NCBI GenBank assembly: GCA_913063055.1 | Contig: CAJXZK010000025.1 | Location: 1-34,184, forward strand | DNA length: 34,184 nucleotides | Origin: an uncultured bacterium | GTDB taxonomy: Bacteria; Cyanobacteriota; Vampirovibrionia; Obscuribacterales; Obscuribacteraceae | Reading direction: 5' to 3' | In this document: piece by piece, positions 14,847-23,703 of the stretch | Numbering within the stretch: position 1 is the stretch's first letter | Layout of the letters: each line of letters begins with the position of its first letter | Program-made: the position numbers and the translations under genes | Notes under the pieces: generated by a model | Seen by the model: only the letters and a program-made list of their open reading frames with translations | The model's database searches: none | What the model was told of the DNA's origin: nothing

Positions 14847-16424
14847 TTAATCACAACAGGCCTGCACCTTCGCCAGCCTCTCGGCGTCAGCCATTTTGGC
14901 AACGACATCGGCATTTTTGACTAGCTTGAGTGCTGCGCGATATTCCACCACAGCTCCTCGATAATCTTTTGCAGAGAGACAAAGCTGAGCCTGATTGAGA
15001 TGACTAGCAGCGCTTTCATCTATATGGAGATTGAACATACAGCTAGAAATGTTCTTAGCATAAACTACTTGCTCGCCATCAAAATAACTGGCCCACCGAA
15101 AATATTTGAGAGCTTGCAACGGCTCAGAAATCTTACTCAAACCCATGTTATTCAGTTCGCAAGCCATAAGCATTCGCCCGTTTTTATTGCTGCTATCAAT
15201 TTTCAGAACTTGCTCAAAGTACTCCAAGGCCTTAGCAGTATCATTATTTGCTTTAGCTTTGCTGGCTTCCGCAAAAAGCAATTGAATTTTACCTTTATCG
15301 GTTAAATCGGAAGATTCAGTGCTGATAGCGGCACCACCAATTTCATAGAGCTTATACAAAGTGGCCACATCACGCGAAGTAATACCACGCTGATTAGAGA
15401 GAGCAGGAAACATCACATCTTCTTCGTAGGGGCTATGCCCAGTTAGGCCGAGAGCATGACCAATTTCATGCACGGCAATCATGCGCATAAAGTCTTTCGT
15501 CATTAGCTGATCAGGAAAGGGCGATATGGTCAGAAGCAGCACATCGGCTTTGTTAACGCCGTCCATATTTCCTGTCAGCTGAGCTTTTCCAGCTTCAGCT
15601 CGCAATGCTGGCGCATGCAAATCATCAACAAAATTGACAGTTATATCAGCTTGATCAGCAGAATCTACAATCTTCAAACCAATCTGACCGAGTGTAGCTT
15701 TATCCCAGTCATCAATTGACTGACGGACGGCTTCCTCATATTCCGGCCTATACGACTTTATGGCATCAGCGCCAGCGATGTAAACACGCAAGGGAAAGCG
15801 CTTGATTGGCCAGCGGAAAAGCCCCTCAGAAACAGCATCTTTAAAATAATCGCCCGCACCACCAGTGGTGACTACATATTGATTTGGCTTAGCCTTAGCA
15901 GCATTTACTTGCGAGCGAATAACCCCGGCCAAAGCCACATACTGCTCGCGTTCATCACTCTTAGGAGCAACTTGCAGATAGGAATCGTAACAGGACAAAC
16001 ACTTGTCTAAATGGCCAGTACGATGATAGACCTTCGCACAAACAAGCCAAGCTGTAAGTGGCATGGTCGCCGAACCAGGCTTAACGCCAGACTCAGAAGC
16101 AGGCGGCGCTACTAAAGCAAGCATCCGATTGACTTGATCAAGGGCGGCATAGGCTTTGTTCTGAGCCAGCAAAGCACTGGCAAGACCAGACAAAGCAAGC
16201 GGCGATTGAGGGTAAGCTTTAACTGCACCTCTATACACCTCTTCTGCCGCCTTGGCTTGCCCTTGTAAGAGCAACTGCTCACCCTGCTGGCAGGCTACCG
16301 CAGCAGCATCGCTCTCTACTTTCTTAGCCGAGGCCGCCCAAGACGAATCAGAGAGCAAGGAAAGAGTAACAGCAGTAGCCCAAGCAAACTGCCTAAATCT
16401 ATTAGATAGAGTTCGCGCTACCAC
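14847..16424 (-). CDS. Secreted matrixin-like metalloprotease with flanking TPRs
   Basis: 525 residues. A signal peptide covers about 1-31 (TAVTLSLLSDSSWAAS). TPR-like helices follow (about 45-170), then a metzincin catalytic domain: FPLRVYI at 210-216, EAVRQSIDDWDKAT at 231-244, and the zinc site HEIGHALGLTGH at 319-330 (His319, Glu320, His323, His330) with DVMFP at 336-340 as Met-turn (Met338). A second TPR block fills about 380-510. The catalytic signature is intact, so the enzyme should be an active zinc endopeptidase of M10 type. It starts with GTG six bases after the stop of the 1199-residue gene, so the two are co-transcribed. Peptidase plus TPR suggests substrate capture by the repeats, an inference. 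Confidence 0.88.
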   Translation of the reverse strand: MVARTLSNRFRQFAWATAVTLSLLSDSSWAASAKKVESDAAAVACQQGEQLLLQGQAKAAEEVYRGAVKAYPQSPLALSGLASALLAQNKAYAALDQVNRMLALVAPPASESGVKPGSATMPLTAWLVCAKVYHRTGHLDKCLSCYDSYLQVAPKSDEREQYVALAGVIRSQVNAAKAKPNQYVVTTGGAGDYFKDAVSEGLFRWPIKRFPLRVYIAGADAIKSYRPEYEEAVRQSIDDWDKATLGQIGLKIVDSADQADITVNFVDDLHAPALRAEAGKAQLTGNMDGVNKADVLLLTISPFPDQLMTKDFMRMIAVHEIGHALGLTGHSPYEEDVMFPALSNQRGITSRDVATLYKLYEIGGAAISTESSDLTDKGKIQLLFAEASKAKANNDTAKALEYFEQVLKIDSSNKNGRMLMACELNNMGLSKISEPLQALKYFRWASYFDGEQVVYAKNISSCMFNLHIDESAASHLNQAQLCLSAKDYRGAVVEYRAALKLVKNADVVAKMADAERLAKVQACCD

Positions 16425-16430
16425 CTGATA

Positions 16431-19400
16431 CTAGGCTCGACCAAGAAGAACCTTAGCCCTGTTATAGTGCTTCTCAGCCTCTTCTGGCTTGCCCAACTTC
16501 TTCAGAAGCTTAGCAAAATCGCGCAAGCTGTCAGCCAATTCAGGGTTATCAGCTCCCAACTCTTTTTCACGCAGCACTAGGGCCTTGGCTAATAGTGGCT
16601 CAGCCTTATCAAAGATGCCTTGCTGGAACTGTAAACCAGCTAAGCTCGTAAGGTTCTCAGCCAACTTCAAGGGCTCTGGCACTTCGGCATACTCAAGAAT
16701 GGTGACTGCTCTAGCAATGAGCGGCTCAGCCTCAGAAAATAGACCTTGAACGCACATTACACCAGCCAGGTTATTGAGATCGTCAACAACTTCAGGGTGG
16801 GAAGCACCAAGCTCGCCCTGCCGCCAGGACAGAATGCGCTCATAGGCCCGTTGAGCCTCTGGATAATTCTCTTGTTCATAGTGCATCTCGGCCATCTTCG
16901 TTAGAGCCGAAGACATGGTGGCAATTTGGGCAGCCTTAGCAGCAGCAACTTCAGCTTCATTCATCTTGGCTAGACGGGAACTGGAAGCACTCGGCTTAAC
17001 TTCAGCTGGTGGAGCAGAAACAGCAGCTGGTGCCACAGGAGCCTCAGGTTGTTTAGCAGGAGGTGGTGGCGGCGCAGACAGGGTCGCTGGAGCTGGTGCT
17101 GGAGCGGGCGCTGGAGCAGGAGCTGGAGCAGGAGCTGGCGCTGAAGCTGGCGCTGGCGTCGGAGCTGGAGCGGGCGCTGGAGCAGGCGCTGGCGCCGGAG
17201 CTGGTGCTGGAGCTGGCGCTGGTGCTGGAGCAGGCGCTGGCGTCGGAGCTGGAGCAGGCGCTGGCGTCGGAGCTGGAGCGGGAGCAGCACTTGCTGCCAC
17301 AGGAAGAGGAATATCAACTGTGGCAGGACCTTGTGGCGCAAGCTGCGGAACCACCAGCGGAGTGGGTGATGACTGCACCGCAGGCTCTGCTACCGGTGCA
17401 GTCACAGATATAGGAGCAGGGGCAGGAGTTGGTGCTGATGCTGAAGCGGCAGCAGCAGGAGCCTGTGGAGCAGTTAAAGGTTTAACCGAATCGCCCGGAC
17501 GGGCAGGTTCTGACTTAAGACTAGAGAAGAGCGAGCGCAAATCAACTTCATCTTCTGCCGCAGGCGCAGGCTCTTTTACTGGCTCTGCTTGAACTGGTTC
17601 TTGCTTTATCTCTGGCTTTAGCTCAGGTTTCGATTCTGTTAGTGTCTCTTGTGCAAGATCTTGTTTAGCTTCTTCCTTAACTTCCGATTTTGGCAGGTCA
17701 GCTTTTGCTTCGGCCTTGGCACTAAGGCTAAATTCAGCACCAATCATAAGGCTCTCAGATGAAAGGAAATCAGTGGCGAAAAGCGCATCACTGGCAATAC
17801 CAAAATTCGAGTCCAGAGCGCCAGAATCATTTACAGCGGATCCATTTGACGGGGCGCTGCCAGAAGCGGCAGAGTTGTTAACGGCACCTTCCAGCTTACT
17901 GAGAAGACTATCCAACGAGGCTTCCTCAGAAGCAGCCATGTCGGCTACCTTATCTACTTCTGCTTCGACTATCGCGCGGAAAACAGCAGTAGTCTGGAAA
18001 GCATCAGGGTTATCGGCAGCAGCCTCAGCTTCAGCGTTAGCAATAGCCTCATCAGGAATTTGCGCCAGCGAAGCCATCAGTGCTTCAGCCTGAGAAGCAG
18101 CGAGTGCTGTTTTCTCATCTACTTCACCGATTTCGCTGCCTTCACCGATTTCGGATCCATCATCGGCCAGACCAAACAAACTCAGAAGATCAGAGCCCTT
18201 CTCTTCAGCGGCAGGCGCAGCTGCTTGAGGAACCACCTGAGGAGTAATATCAGGAGTAACTTCTTGCTTTGCTTCAGGCTTCGCGTCAGGCTTAGCCTCG
18301 GGCACCACTTCAGGCTTAACGTCAGGTTTAGAGTCAGGGGTAATATCCAGACTATTGAGCAGAGCAGACAAATCTGGGGCTGCAGACGGCTCTGATGCCA
18401 GAGACTCTTCTACAGCAGAAAGCTTAGACTCTAGGCTAAATGCCGCAGCTTCAGGCTCCGCAACAACTTCTGCGGCAGTTTCTTCTCGCGTCCAACCAAG
18501 CTCAACTAAAGCTTGTTCAAAAGTAAGATTGCGCAAACGCCCCTGGTTTATACAATGATCAAGCACTTGCGCCGCATTAGCCAAAGCAAGATCGCCCTTC
18601 TCCATCAATTGATTGCAATCGAGAGAAGCCTGTCGACCAACATCAGTGAGAAAACCAGTAGTTTTTAGAACATCAGCTAAAGCCAGAGGATTTTGACGAG
18701 CCATCTGCAGGGCGCGGTCAATATCATCACTTGAAACCACCTTAGCAGCAATCAAAAGATCTTCAAAAGTCTGCGGAGTCTCAGAGGAGCCATCGCCGCC
18801 ATACTCCTTGGTAGAATCGCTGGCAGAGTCACTACTAGACGGCTCGGAGGGCACTTCAGTCAGGGCTTCATCTTTCAAATAATGAGCTTCAAGTGCAGCC
18901 AAACGCGAAAGAGTGTTATTGGGATTACCCAAGCCAGATGGCTTAGCTTCAGAAGTACCAACCACAGAAGCCATCAAAGACTCAAGGGAAGGTCCATCAT
19001 CGGAGGTAGCTGGAGCATTGGCGATAGCAGCGGCTTGCGAAAATTCACTTTCGAGCTCACCACTGCCCTGAGCAACGTCATCAGCAGCTGGAGCTTGATT
19101 CATGCGATCCATACAGTTCTGCACTTCGGGCAAAATCTGACCGGTCTCCTGCATCTGCCTCAGAGCAACACCAGCAGACTCTCGATCAAAAATGCCTTCT
19201 TCAATCATCTGTTGCACAGTCAAGGCGACATGCAGCATCTGTTCTGAAACATAGCCCTGCTCTACCATCACTTCGCCAATTGGCCGTTCGCTCAAAAGAC
19301 CAAGCTCTAAGCAGCTCATCACGTCAGTTTCATTGAGAAAATTAGCCATAACAAGCAGTTCGCCAATGCGAACTGTCTTCTGCATAGTAGGTCGCATAGA

Positions 19401-20030
19401 CAGATCAGCATACAAACCTTGATTGCCAGAAAGGGAAGCACCGGCTTTTGTTGCCTCATTACGCAGAGCATCGAGAGCTTCCTGACGCGCCATCATATCG
19501 TCGCGCACGCGCACCTGTAGCTCAAGAGCCACGCGCAAAAGTGAATCAGGCATCGAGCCATTAAGTACCAAAATGCGACCAAGAGGAAGGCCTGTAGCCA
19601 GCGAGCGCTGCATAGCAGCACCAAAAACAGCTTTGTTAATGATGCCTGAATCCATTAATAGTTCGCCGAGACGATTGGTTTGAGTGGAAGCCTGTTGCTC
19701 GATAGCCAACTCTTCCTTAACCAGGTCTTGAAAATTAGCACCACTCTTAACCGAAATCTTTAAACAACGCGCAGCCAGATTCATGTCAATAACTTTGTCA
19801 CGCAACATCGACTGAGCATCAACCGCCGACTGCAAATCGCGGTGATTGATAAATCCTGACATCGTTAACATCTGGCCGATATGTAAATGCTTAGTTCCAG
19901 CCGAACGGGCAGTGTCATCCAGTTGCTTCTGGGTAATTACCCCGGCCTTGACAAAGAGTTCACCGATTAAAATATCGGTTGGATAGCTTCTTGTTGTAGC
20001 GTTTTTCTTCAAAAAATCGAATGGCGGCAC
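16431..20030 (-). CDS. Giant multidomain protein: four GspE/PilB-N (MshEN-like) repeats, Pro-Ala tract, C-terminal TPRs
   Basis: 1199 residues, GTG start with GAGGGAAG upstream. No signal peptide. Four related units of about 55 residues lie at 21-75, 120-172, 221-275 and 421-475, each with IGELLxxAGxIxxxxL...AL followed by LGxxLxxxGxxxxxxLxxAL. This resembles the N-terminal domain of type II secretion / type IV pilus ATPases and MshE (c-di-GMP binding in MshEN), but no ATPase domain is present. The c-di-GMP-binding RLGxLL-type residues are only partly kept. An acidic Ala-rich region follows (about 480-900), then a nearly pure Pro-Ala tract (about 910-985) and TPRs with the (ERI/LARA/LAKAL)-type helices at about 1050-1190. 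Operon with the metalloprotease gene. Confidence 0.75.
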   Translation of the reverse strand: MPPFDFLKKNATTRSYPTDILIGELFVKAGVITQKQLDDTARSAGTKHLHIGQMLTMSGFINHRDLQSAVDAQSMLRDKVIDMNLAARCLKISVKSGANFQDLVKEELAIEQQASTQTNRLGELLMDSGIINKAVFGAAMQRSLATGLPLGRILVLNGSMPDSLLRVALELQVRVRDDMMARQEALDALRNEATKAGASLSGNQGLYADLSMRPTMQKTVRIGELLVMANFLNETDVMSCLELGLLSERPIGEVMVEQGYVSEQMLHVALTVQQMIEEGIFDRESAGVALRQMQETGQILPEVQNCMDRMNQAPAADDVAQGSGELESEFSQAAAIANAPATSDDGPSLESLMASVVGTSEAKPSGLGNPNNTLSRLAALEAHYLKDEALTEVPSEPSSSDSASDSTKEYGGDGSSETPQTFEDLLIAAKVVSSDDIDRALQMARQNPLALADVLKTTGFLTDVGRQASLDCNQLMEKGDLALANAAQVLDHCINQGRLRNLTFEQALVELGWTREETAAEVVAEPEAAAFSLESKLSAVEESLASEPSAAPDLSALLNSLDITPDSKPDVKPEVVPEAKPDAKPEAKQEVTPDITPQVVPQAAAPAAEEKGSDLLSLFGLADDGSEIGEGSEIGEVDEKTALAASQAEALMASLAQIPDEAIANAEAEAAADNPDAFQTTAVFRAIVEAEVDKVADMAASEEASLDSLLSKLEGAVNNSAASGSAPSNGSAVNDSGALDSNFGIASDALFATDFLSSESLMIGAEFSLSAKAEAKADLPKSEVKEEAKQDLAQETLTESKPELKPEIKQEPVQAEPVKEPAPAAEDEVDLRSLFSSLKSEPARPGDSVKPLTAPQAPAAAASASAPTPAPAPISVTAPVAEPAVQSSPTPLVVPQLAPQGPATVDIPLPVAASAAPAPAPTPAPAPAPTPAPAPAPAPAPAPAPAPAPAPAPAPAPTPAPASAPAPAPAPAPAPAPAPAPATLSAPPPPPAKQPEAPVAPAAVSAPPAEVKPSASSSRLAKMNEAEVAAAKAAQIATMSSALTKMAEMHYEQENYPEAQRAYERILSWRQGELGASHPEVVDDLNNLAGVMCVQGLFSEAEPLIARAVTILEYAEVPEPLKLAENLTSLAGLQFQQGIFDKAEPLLAKALVLREKELGADNPELADSLRDFAKLLKKLGKPEEAEKHYNRAKVLLGRA
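17080..17290. repeat. Pro-Ala-coding low-complexity tract
   Basis: About 210 bp of imperfect GGAGCTGGCGCT-like hexamers, coding alternating Pro and Ala on the minus strand (inside the giant gene). Such tracts often vary in length between strains and can be misassembled. Confidence 0.8.
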
Positions 20031-20256
20031 GGCTTCCCTCGGTCTACTCCCAGCTCCAAATACATATACGAACTATAGCAATACGTTCCCCCACAGAAGG
20101 CCTCTCTAACTCTTAGCGCCCATTGCTGTTGCAATGTTTTGCACAACTGGCATAAGAGCTGGTAACTCCTGACCCAGATTAGGTAGCAACTCTATATTAA
20201 ACGATTAGAGAGGGTAGATAGGAGATGTTAGCAACCCCCATGAACATTTATCAGCA

Positions 20257-20913
20257 ATGCCCAACACCCAGAACACAGACCTACCCGAAACTGCACTGGC
20301 AAAAGTGCTAATAGTAGAAGACCACCATGCGACCATGGACGGCCTATTTCTTGGCCTCTCCCACGTTCCAGGCCTGACGGTAGTAGGAACAGCCAGCACA
20401 AGCGATGAGGGCCTAAGGTTGATGCGCCACCATCAACCCGATGTCACCGTGTTAGATTTGCACCTACCAGGCTCAATGGGCCCCAAGGCAACAATAGAAG
20501 CCTTCAGAGAGGCAGCCGGTGAGCATACCAAGCTGATAATCTTTTCGGCCGAAAGCCGCATGGCTTTCATACAATCGGTTTTAGCAATGGGCGTTTCAGC
20601 CTATTTGCTCAAATCTGAACGGGTGGCAAAAGTTGCCGAAACAATTCAAGCGGTACTTTCTGGACAAACTGGTCTGATTTCCGACGAAGTAACCAAGACC
20701 TATAAAAAGATCACCAGGGCTGAGATGGAAGTATTAACGATGCTCGGCCGCGGCATGAAGTACCAAGACATCGCCGATCATCGCTTCACCTCGGTAGCAA
20801 CAGCCCGCAAACAATGCGAAACACTGCTGCTCAAACTCGGCCTAGAAACCCGCGAGCAGTTAATTGCCTGGGCTGTACAAAACGGCTTCGGCAGCGTTGA
20901 CATGGAAAATTGA
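20257..20913 (+). CDS. NarL/FixJ-family response regulator
   Basis: 218 residues. Receiver domain (about 15-130): VLIVEDHHATMDGL with acidic residues Glu21/Asp22, phosphoacceptor Asp67 in TVLDLHLPG, Ser98 in IFSAES and Lys119 in YLLKSE. The C-terminal HTH (about 152-212; TRAEMEVLTMLGRGMKYQDIA ... SVATARKQCETLLLKLGL) follows the LuxR plan, though the recognition helix differs from most. No clear Shine-Dalgarno precedes the ATG, whose position is set mainly by the domain. Fourteen bp downstream a HisKA_3 kinase starts, the cognate sensor by position and by family pairing. Confidence 0.9.
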   Translation: MPNTQNTDLPETALAKVLIVEDHHATMDGLFLGLSHVPGLTVVGTASTSDEGLRLMRHHQPDVTVLDLHLPGSMGPKATIEAFREAAGEHTKLIIFSAESRMAFIQSVLAMGVSAYLLKSERVAKVAETIQAVLSGQTGLISDEVTKTYKKITRAEMEVLTMLGRGMKYQDIADHRFTSVATARKQCETLLLKLGLETREQLIAWAVQNGFGSVDMEN

Positions 20914-20927
20914 GCACCTGATTCAAT

Positions 20928-22265
20928 ATGAATGACTTTCTCAAACAATTCTTTCGCGCTCAATCAGGTCAGGGTCTACCCGAAGAAGGTATTCTGCCAG
21001 GCGCAAAAGCGCGACAAAACTCTGAAAACCAGAAGCGATTTACCGAACAACAAGCCATCAGCGATGAAATAAATGGAGAGTACTTACAAAAGCAAGCAGA
21101 AGAACTATCAAAAGCTCTTAGAAACCATGCTGGGCAATATATCCAGACCTTGTCCGAGTCAATGCCTAATTTGCACTTGACCGCCAGCGACCCCCAAAGA
21201 GTGCCAGAACCAACAAACTGGCTGCCTCGCGCTGAACAAAGAAACCTGCAAAACAAAAACAGCCCATCTTTTTACAGCCGCTGGAAAGTATCGGGAGGTG
21301 GCAATGTCCTTTCGGTCAGGGCGACCAAAGGGCTGATTGAATTTTTCGTCGTACCAGACAAAGAAGTGCCGCACATCACCATGAGCGAATTTGGTTCGCG
21401 CTATCGAGGTAAATTTTCATACGTTGAGACCCGTGGCGGCAATGCAAGTGGCAGCGGCAGCGGTATGGCCTGGAAGCACGAAGGTATGAAGCTCAACGCT
21501 GAACAAACCTGCCGTTTTGTCGAACACCTAATCGACGAATTAGCCGTGGGCAAAGAGCGCGTTCGCAGCAAACCATTTCCTGAAAAAATTCTGCCCACCC
21601 TTGAAAAACAATTGGAGATTGAAAAAAACAATCTGCTCTTCAAGCTTCTCAATCAGCAAGAAGAACTGAAAAACCAGTTGGCGCGTGACTTACACGATAG
21701 CGTTATCGCAGATTTAATGATGCTCAAGCGCTATTTATCAGGCGACAAAAAGCTCTCAGCCGAAGAGACCATCGAGATTGTCGACGAAGTAGTCGTGCAA
21801 CTGCGAGACATCGTCAATGAATACTCGCCAAGACAATTGCAAGAATGGGGTTTGCAAGTAGGGGTTGAAGATCTACTAGAGCGCATTTCCAGACGCACAG
21901 GATTGACAATCGATTTCAAATTCAGCGGCGAGCTACCCAAATATCCCGACTTAGTTAGCTTGCACATATTTAGAGTAATTCAAGAAAGTCTCAACAATAT
22001 TGAAAAACACGCTGGCGCCTCGGCCGTTACAGTGGACATCCGGGCCTCTTCTCACGGCATCAGCACATTTAAAGTTACAGACAACGGCGCGGGCTTTGAC
22101 GCAGCTCAAGTGCGCCTTGAGGCTGATGGCTCGCATAGCATGGGCTTAGAGGGCATGCGCGAAAGAGTAGAGCTAATTCGCTGCTTCTATCCTTGTCAGA
22201 TTGCAATCGAATCAGAAAAAGGCCAGGGTACTACAATTACGCTCACTGTTTCTCAGCCAAAATAA
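20928..22265 (+). CDS. Soluble NarX/DesK-type sensor histidine kinase
   Basis: 445 residues, no membrane segment. The dimerisation box ARDLHDSVIADLMMLKRYLSG (from 252) contains phospho-His256 in the HisKA_3 context. The ATP-binding domain has QESLNNIEKHA (352-362, N box), DNGAGF (385-390, G1) and SMGLEGMRERVELI (404-417, G2). The N-terminal 250 residues form a polar helical head (about 30-75) and a beta-rich part (about 115-205; RWKVSGGGNVLSV, GLIEFFVV, RGKFSYVETRGGNASGSG) that I do not recognise and that is probably the cytoplasmic sensor. It phosphorylates the upstream response regulator by inference. Confidence 0.9.
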   Translation: MNDFLKQFFRAQSGQGLPEEGILPGAKARQNSENQKRFTEQQAISDEINGEYLQKQAEELSKALRNHAGQYIQTLSESMPNLHLTASDPQRVPEPTNWLPRAEQRNLQNKNSPSFYSRWKVSGGGNVLSVRATKGLIEFFVVPDKEVPHITMSEFGSRYRGKFSYVETRGGNASGSGSGMAWKHEGMKLNAEQTCRFVEHLIDELAVGKERVRSKPFPEKILPTLEKQLEIEKNNLLFKLLNQQEELKNQLARDLHDSVIADLMMLKRYLSGDKKLSAEETIEIVDEVVVQLRDIVNEYSPRQLQEWGLQVGVEDLLERISRRTGLTIDFKFSGELPKYPDLVSLHIFRVIQESLNNIEKHAGASAVTVDIRASSHGISTFKVTDNGAGFDAAQVRLEADGSHSMGLEGMRERVELIRCFYPCQIAIESEKGQGTTITLTVSQPK

Positions 22266-22333
22266 CTTCTCAATTCAATTAACTCTGCAACTCCAATAAA
22301 TTCACCCCTTCAAATAGATAAGGTCCAAATTCT

Positions 22334-22460
22334 GTGCACAAACTGCCAACCAAACCTTCGGCATTCCTAACCACATCTTTATGCCTGACAATCGCTTACT
22401 GTGCTACCGGCGCTGAAACAATAGGCGTCTCGCCAGCAGTTGCCGCACCGGCAAAAAAAA
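22334..22460 (+). other. Signal-peptide segment in the alternative frame, cut off by an A8 run
   Basis: From GTG 22334, with AAGG at 22320-22323 upstream, a frame reads MHKLPTKPSAFLTTSLCL, then TIAYCATGAETIGVSPAVAAP, an evident secretion signal. After the A8 run (22453-22460) this frame reaches a TAA at 22493. The frame of the long gene (22440-23576) begins only there. Removing one A, or adding two, joins both into one secreted protein. Either a sequencing error, a disabling mutation, or slippage on A8. Confidence 0.6.
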
Positions 22461-23576
22461 GATTTTGCACCTTACATGAAACTGGTACAAAATAAAATCA
22501 AGTGGACGCCCCCAGCCAAAACCACTGTCAATAGCGTTGCCGTGACTTTCACTGTAGGAAAGACTGGCACAATAAGTGCAGTGAAGGTAAAAGAACCAAC
22601 AGCAGATCCAGCCGTAGACCAACTGGCAATTGCAACCATTCAAAAAGCAGCACCATTTCCGCCACTGCCTGCTGGTGAAACATCATTGGAAATTACTTTT
22701 ACTCTGCCCTGCCAACGGGGTGTCACTGCCAATGGCGTGGATTTAAACCCTTACAGCAACGAAGTTTTCAAACGCATTCATGCCGCTTGGTGGGTGCCAA
22801 AGCGGCTTTTGTTTATGCAAGTCGGCCTCAGTTATGAAATCAACAAAGACGGTAGCCTGGGAAAAGTCTCAATTGACAAATCCTCCGGCGACAAAAATGC
22901 CGATCGCTTAGCTGTAATTGGGGTCAAGAGAGCGGCACCATTCAAGCCATTACCTGAAGGAGTCGAGGCTCCTCTCAAGCTAAGTTTTAACGCCGGCTTC
23001 AAAGACGAACACGACAAAAACTTCTATATTTGGAACGGCGAACGCTTTAACATGGGCCAATCATATACAACCGCTGGTGGCACTGAAGTTGGACACAGAG
23101 ACAACACCACCGAAAAAGACAAAGCATTTCACTTGCGCAAAGAAGAAGCCTTGATCAAAATGGCTGACCTCGATGAGCAAATCGAAAAAGAAAGCAAAAC
23201 AAACCCAGACAGCATCAAACTAGTGCCTCTGCTTGTTCAGTACGCCGGCCAAGACCGGCTGATAGAAGAACATAGCGACGCCCTCGCCAAACTAAAGCAA
23301 GCTCTCGCCATCGCTAGAAAAAATCCAGCAGGGAATGAAAAAGAACTGGCCCAAAGTCTATGCGCACTAGCAACCGTTGAATATAACCTCGGCCACGTAC
23401 AAGAGGCAGAGCCACTGCTTAAAGAAGCGATAGAAATCAAAGAAAATGTTCTAAAAAGCAAAGACAAAGAACTAAAAGATTTGCTAGAGACATACGGTCG
23501 CATGCTTTATAAACAGGGTCGAGTGAAAGAATACGAAGAAGTAAGTAAGAAAGCTAGAGAAATTACGACCATCTAA
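22440..23576 (+). CDS. TonB-C-like double-domain protein with TPRs, signal peptide frameshifted
   Basis: The frame gives up to 378 residues but opens only at a TTG, and the first ATG is at 22476. Two TonB/TolA C-terminal-like units are visible: about 10-90 (YMKLVQNKIKW ... AVTFTVGKTGTISAVKVKEPT ... ATIQKAAPFPPLPAG) and about 105-195 (NEVFKRIHAAWWVPKR ... LSYEINKDGSLGKVSIDKSSG ... GVKRAAPFKPLPEG). Such units bind partner proteins in the periplasm. A C-terminal TPR block (about 265-378; LAQSLCALATVEYNLGHVQE, LLETYGRMLYKQGRVKEYEE) follows. An exported protein needs a signal peptide, which exists upstream in a different frame (separate entry), so the gene is either frameshifted or expressed by slippage. 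Confidence 0.72.
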   Translation: MPHRQKKDFAPYMKLVQNKIKWTPPAKTTVNSVAVTFTVGKTGTISAVKVKEPTADPAVDQLAIATIQKAAPFPPLPAGETSLEITFTLPCQRGVTANGVDLNPYSNEVFKRIHAAWWVPKRLLFMQVGLSYEINKDGSLGKVSIDKSSGDKNADRLAVIGVKRAAPFKPLPEGVEAPLKLSFNAGFKDEHDKNFYIWNGERFNMGQSYTTAGGTEVGHRDNTTEKDKAFHLRKEEALIKMADLDEQIEKESKTNPDSIKLVPLLVQYAGQDRLIEEHSDALAKLKQALAIARKNPAGNEKELAQSLCALATVEYNLGHVQEAEPLLKEAIEIKENVLKSKDKELKDLLETYGRMLYKQGRVKEYEEVSKKAREITTI

Positions 23577-23597
23577 ATACAGACACCGAGCGCAACA

Positions 23598-23625
23598 ATC
23601 TGCTAGAAAGAATCTGCTAGAAAGA
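23598..23625. repeat. 14-bp tandem repeat, two copies
   Basis: ATCTGCTAGAAAGA occurs twice in a row in the short gap between two convergent genes. Partial further copies (AAGAATTTAC) follow. Confidence 0.7.
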
Positions 23626-23703
23626 ATTTACGATACAGAATATCCGACAAATAAGGTACGACAAAGAATTTACTAGCAACTAGCTGCTCGCGGTAATATC
23701 GAC

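Noticed and set aside
16915-17592. 225-residue Gly/Ala-rich plus-strand ORF
   Set aside because: It is the antisense shadow of the Pro-Ala tract and acidic region of the 1199-residue protein.
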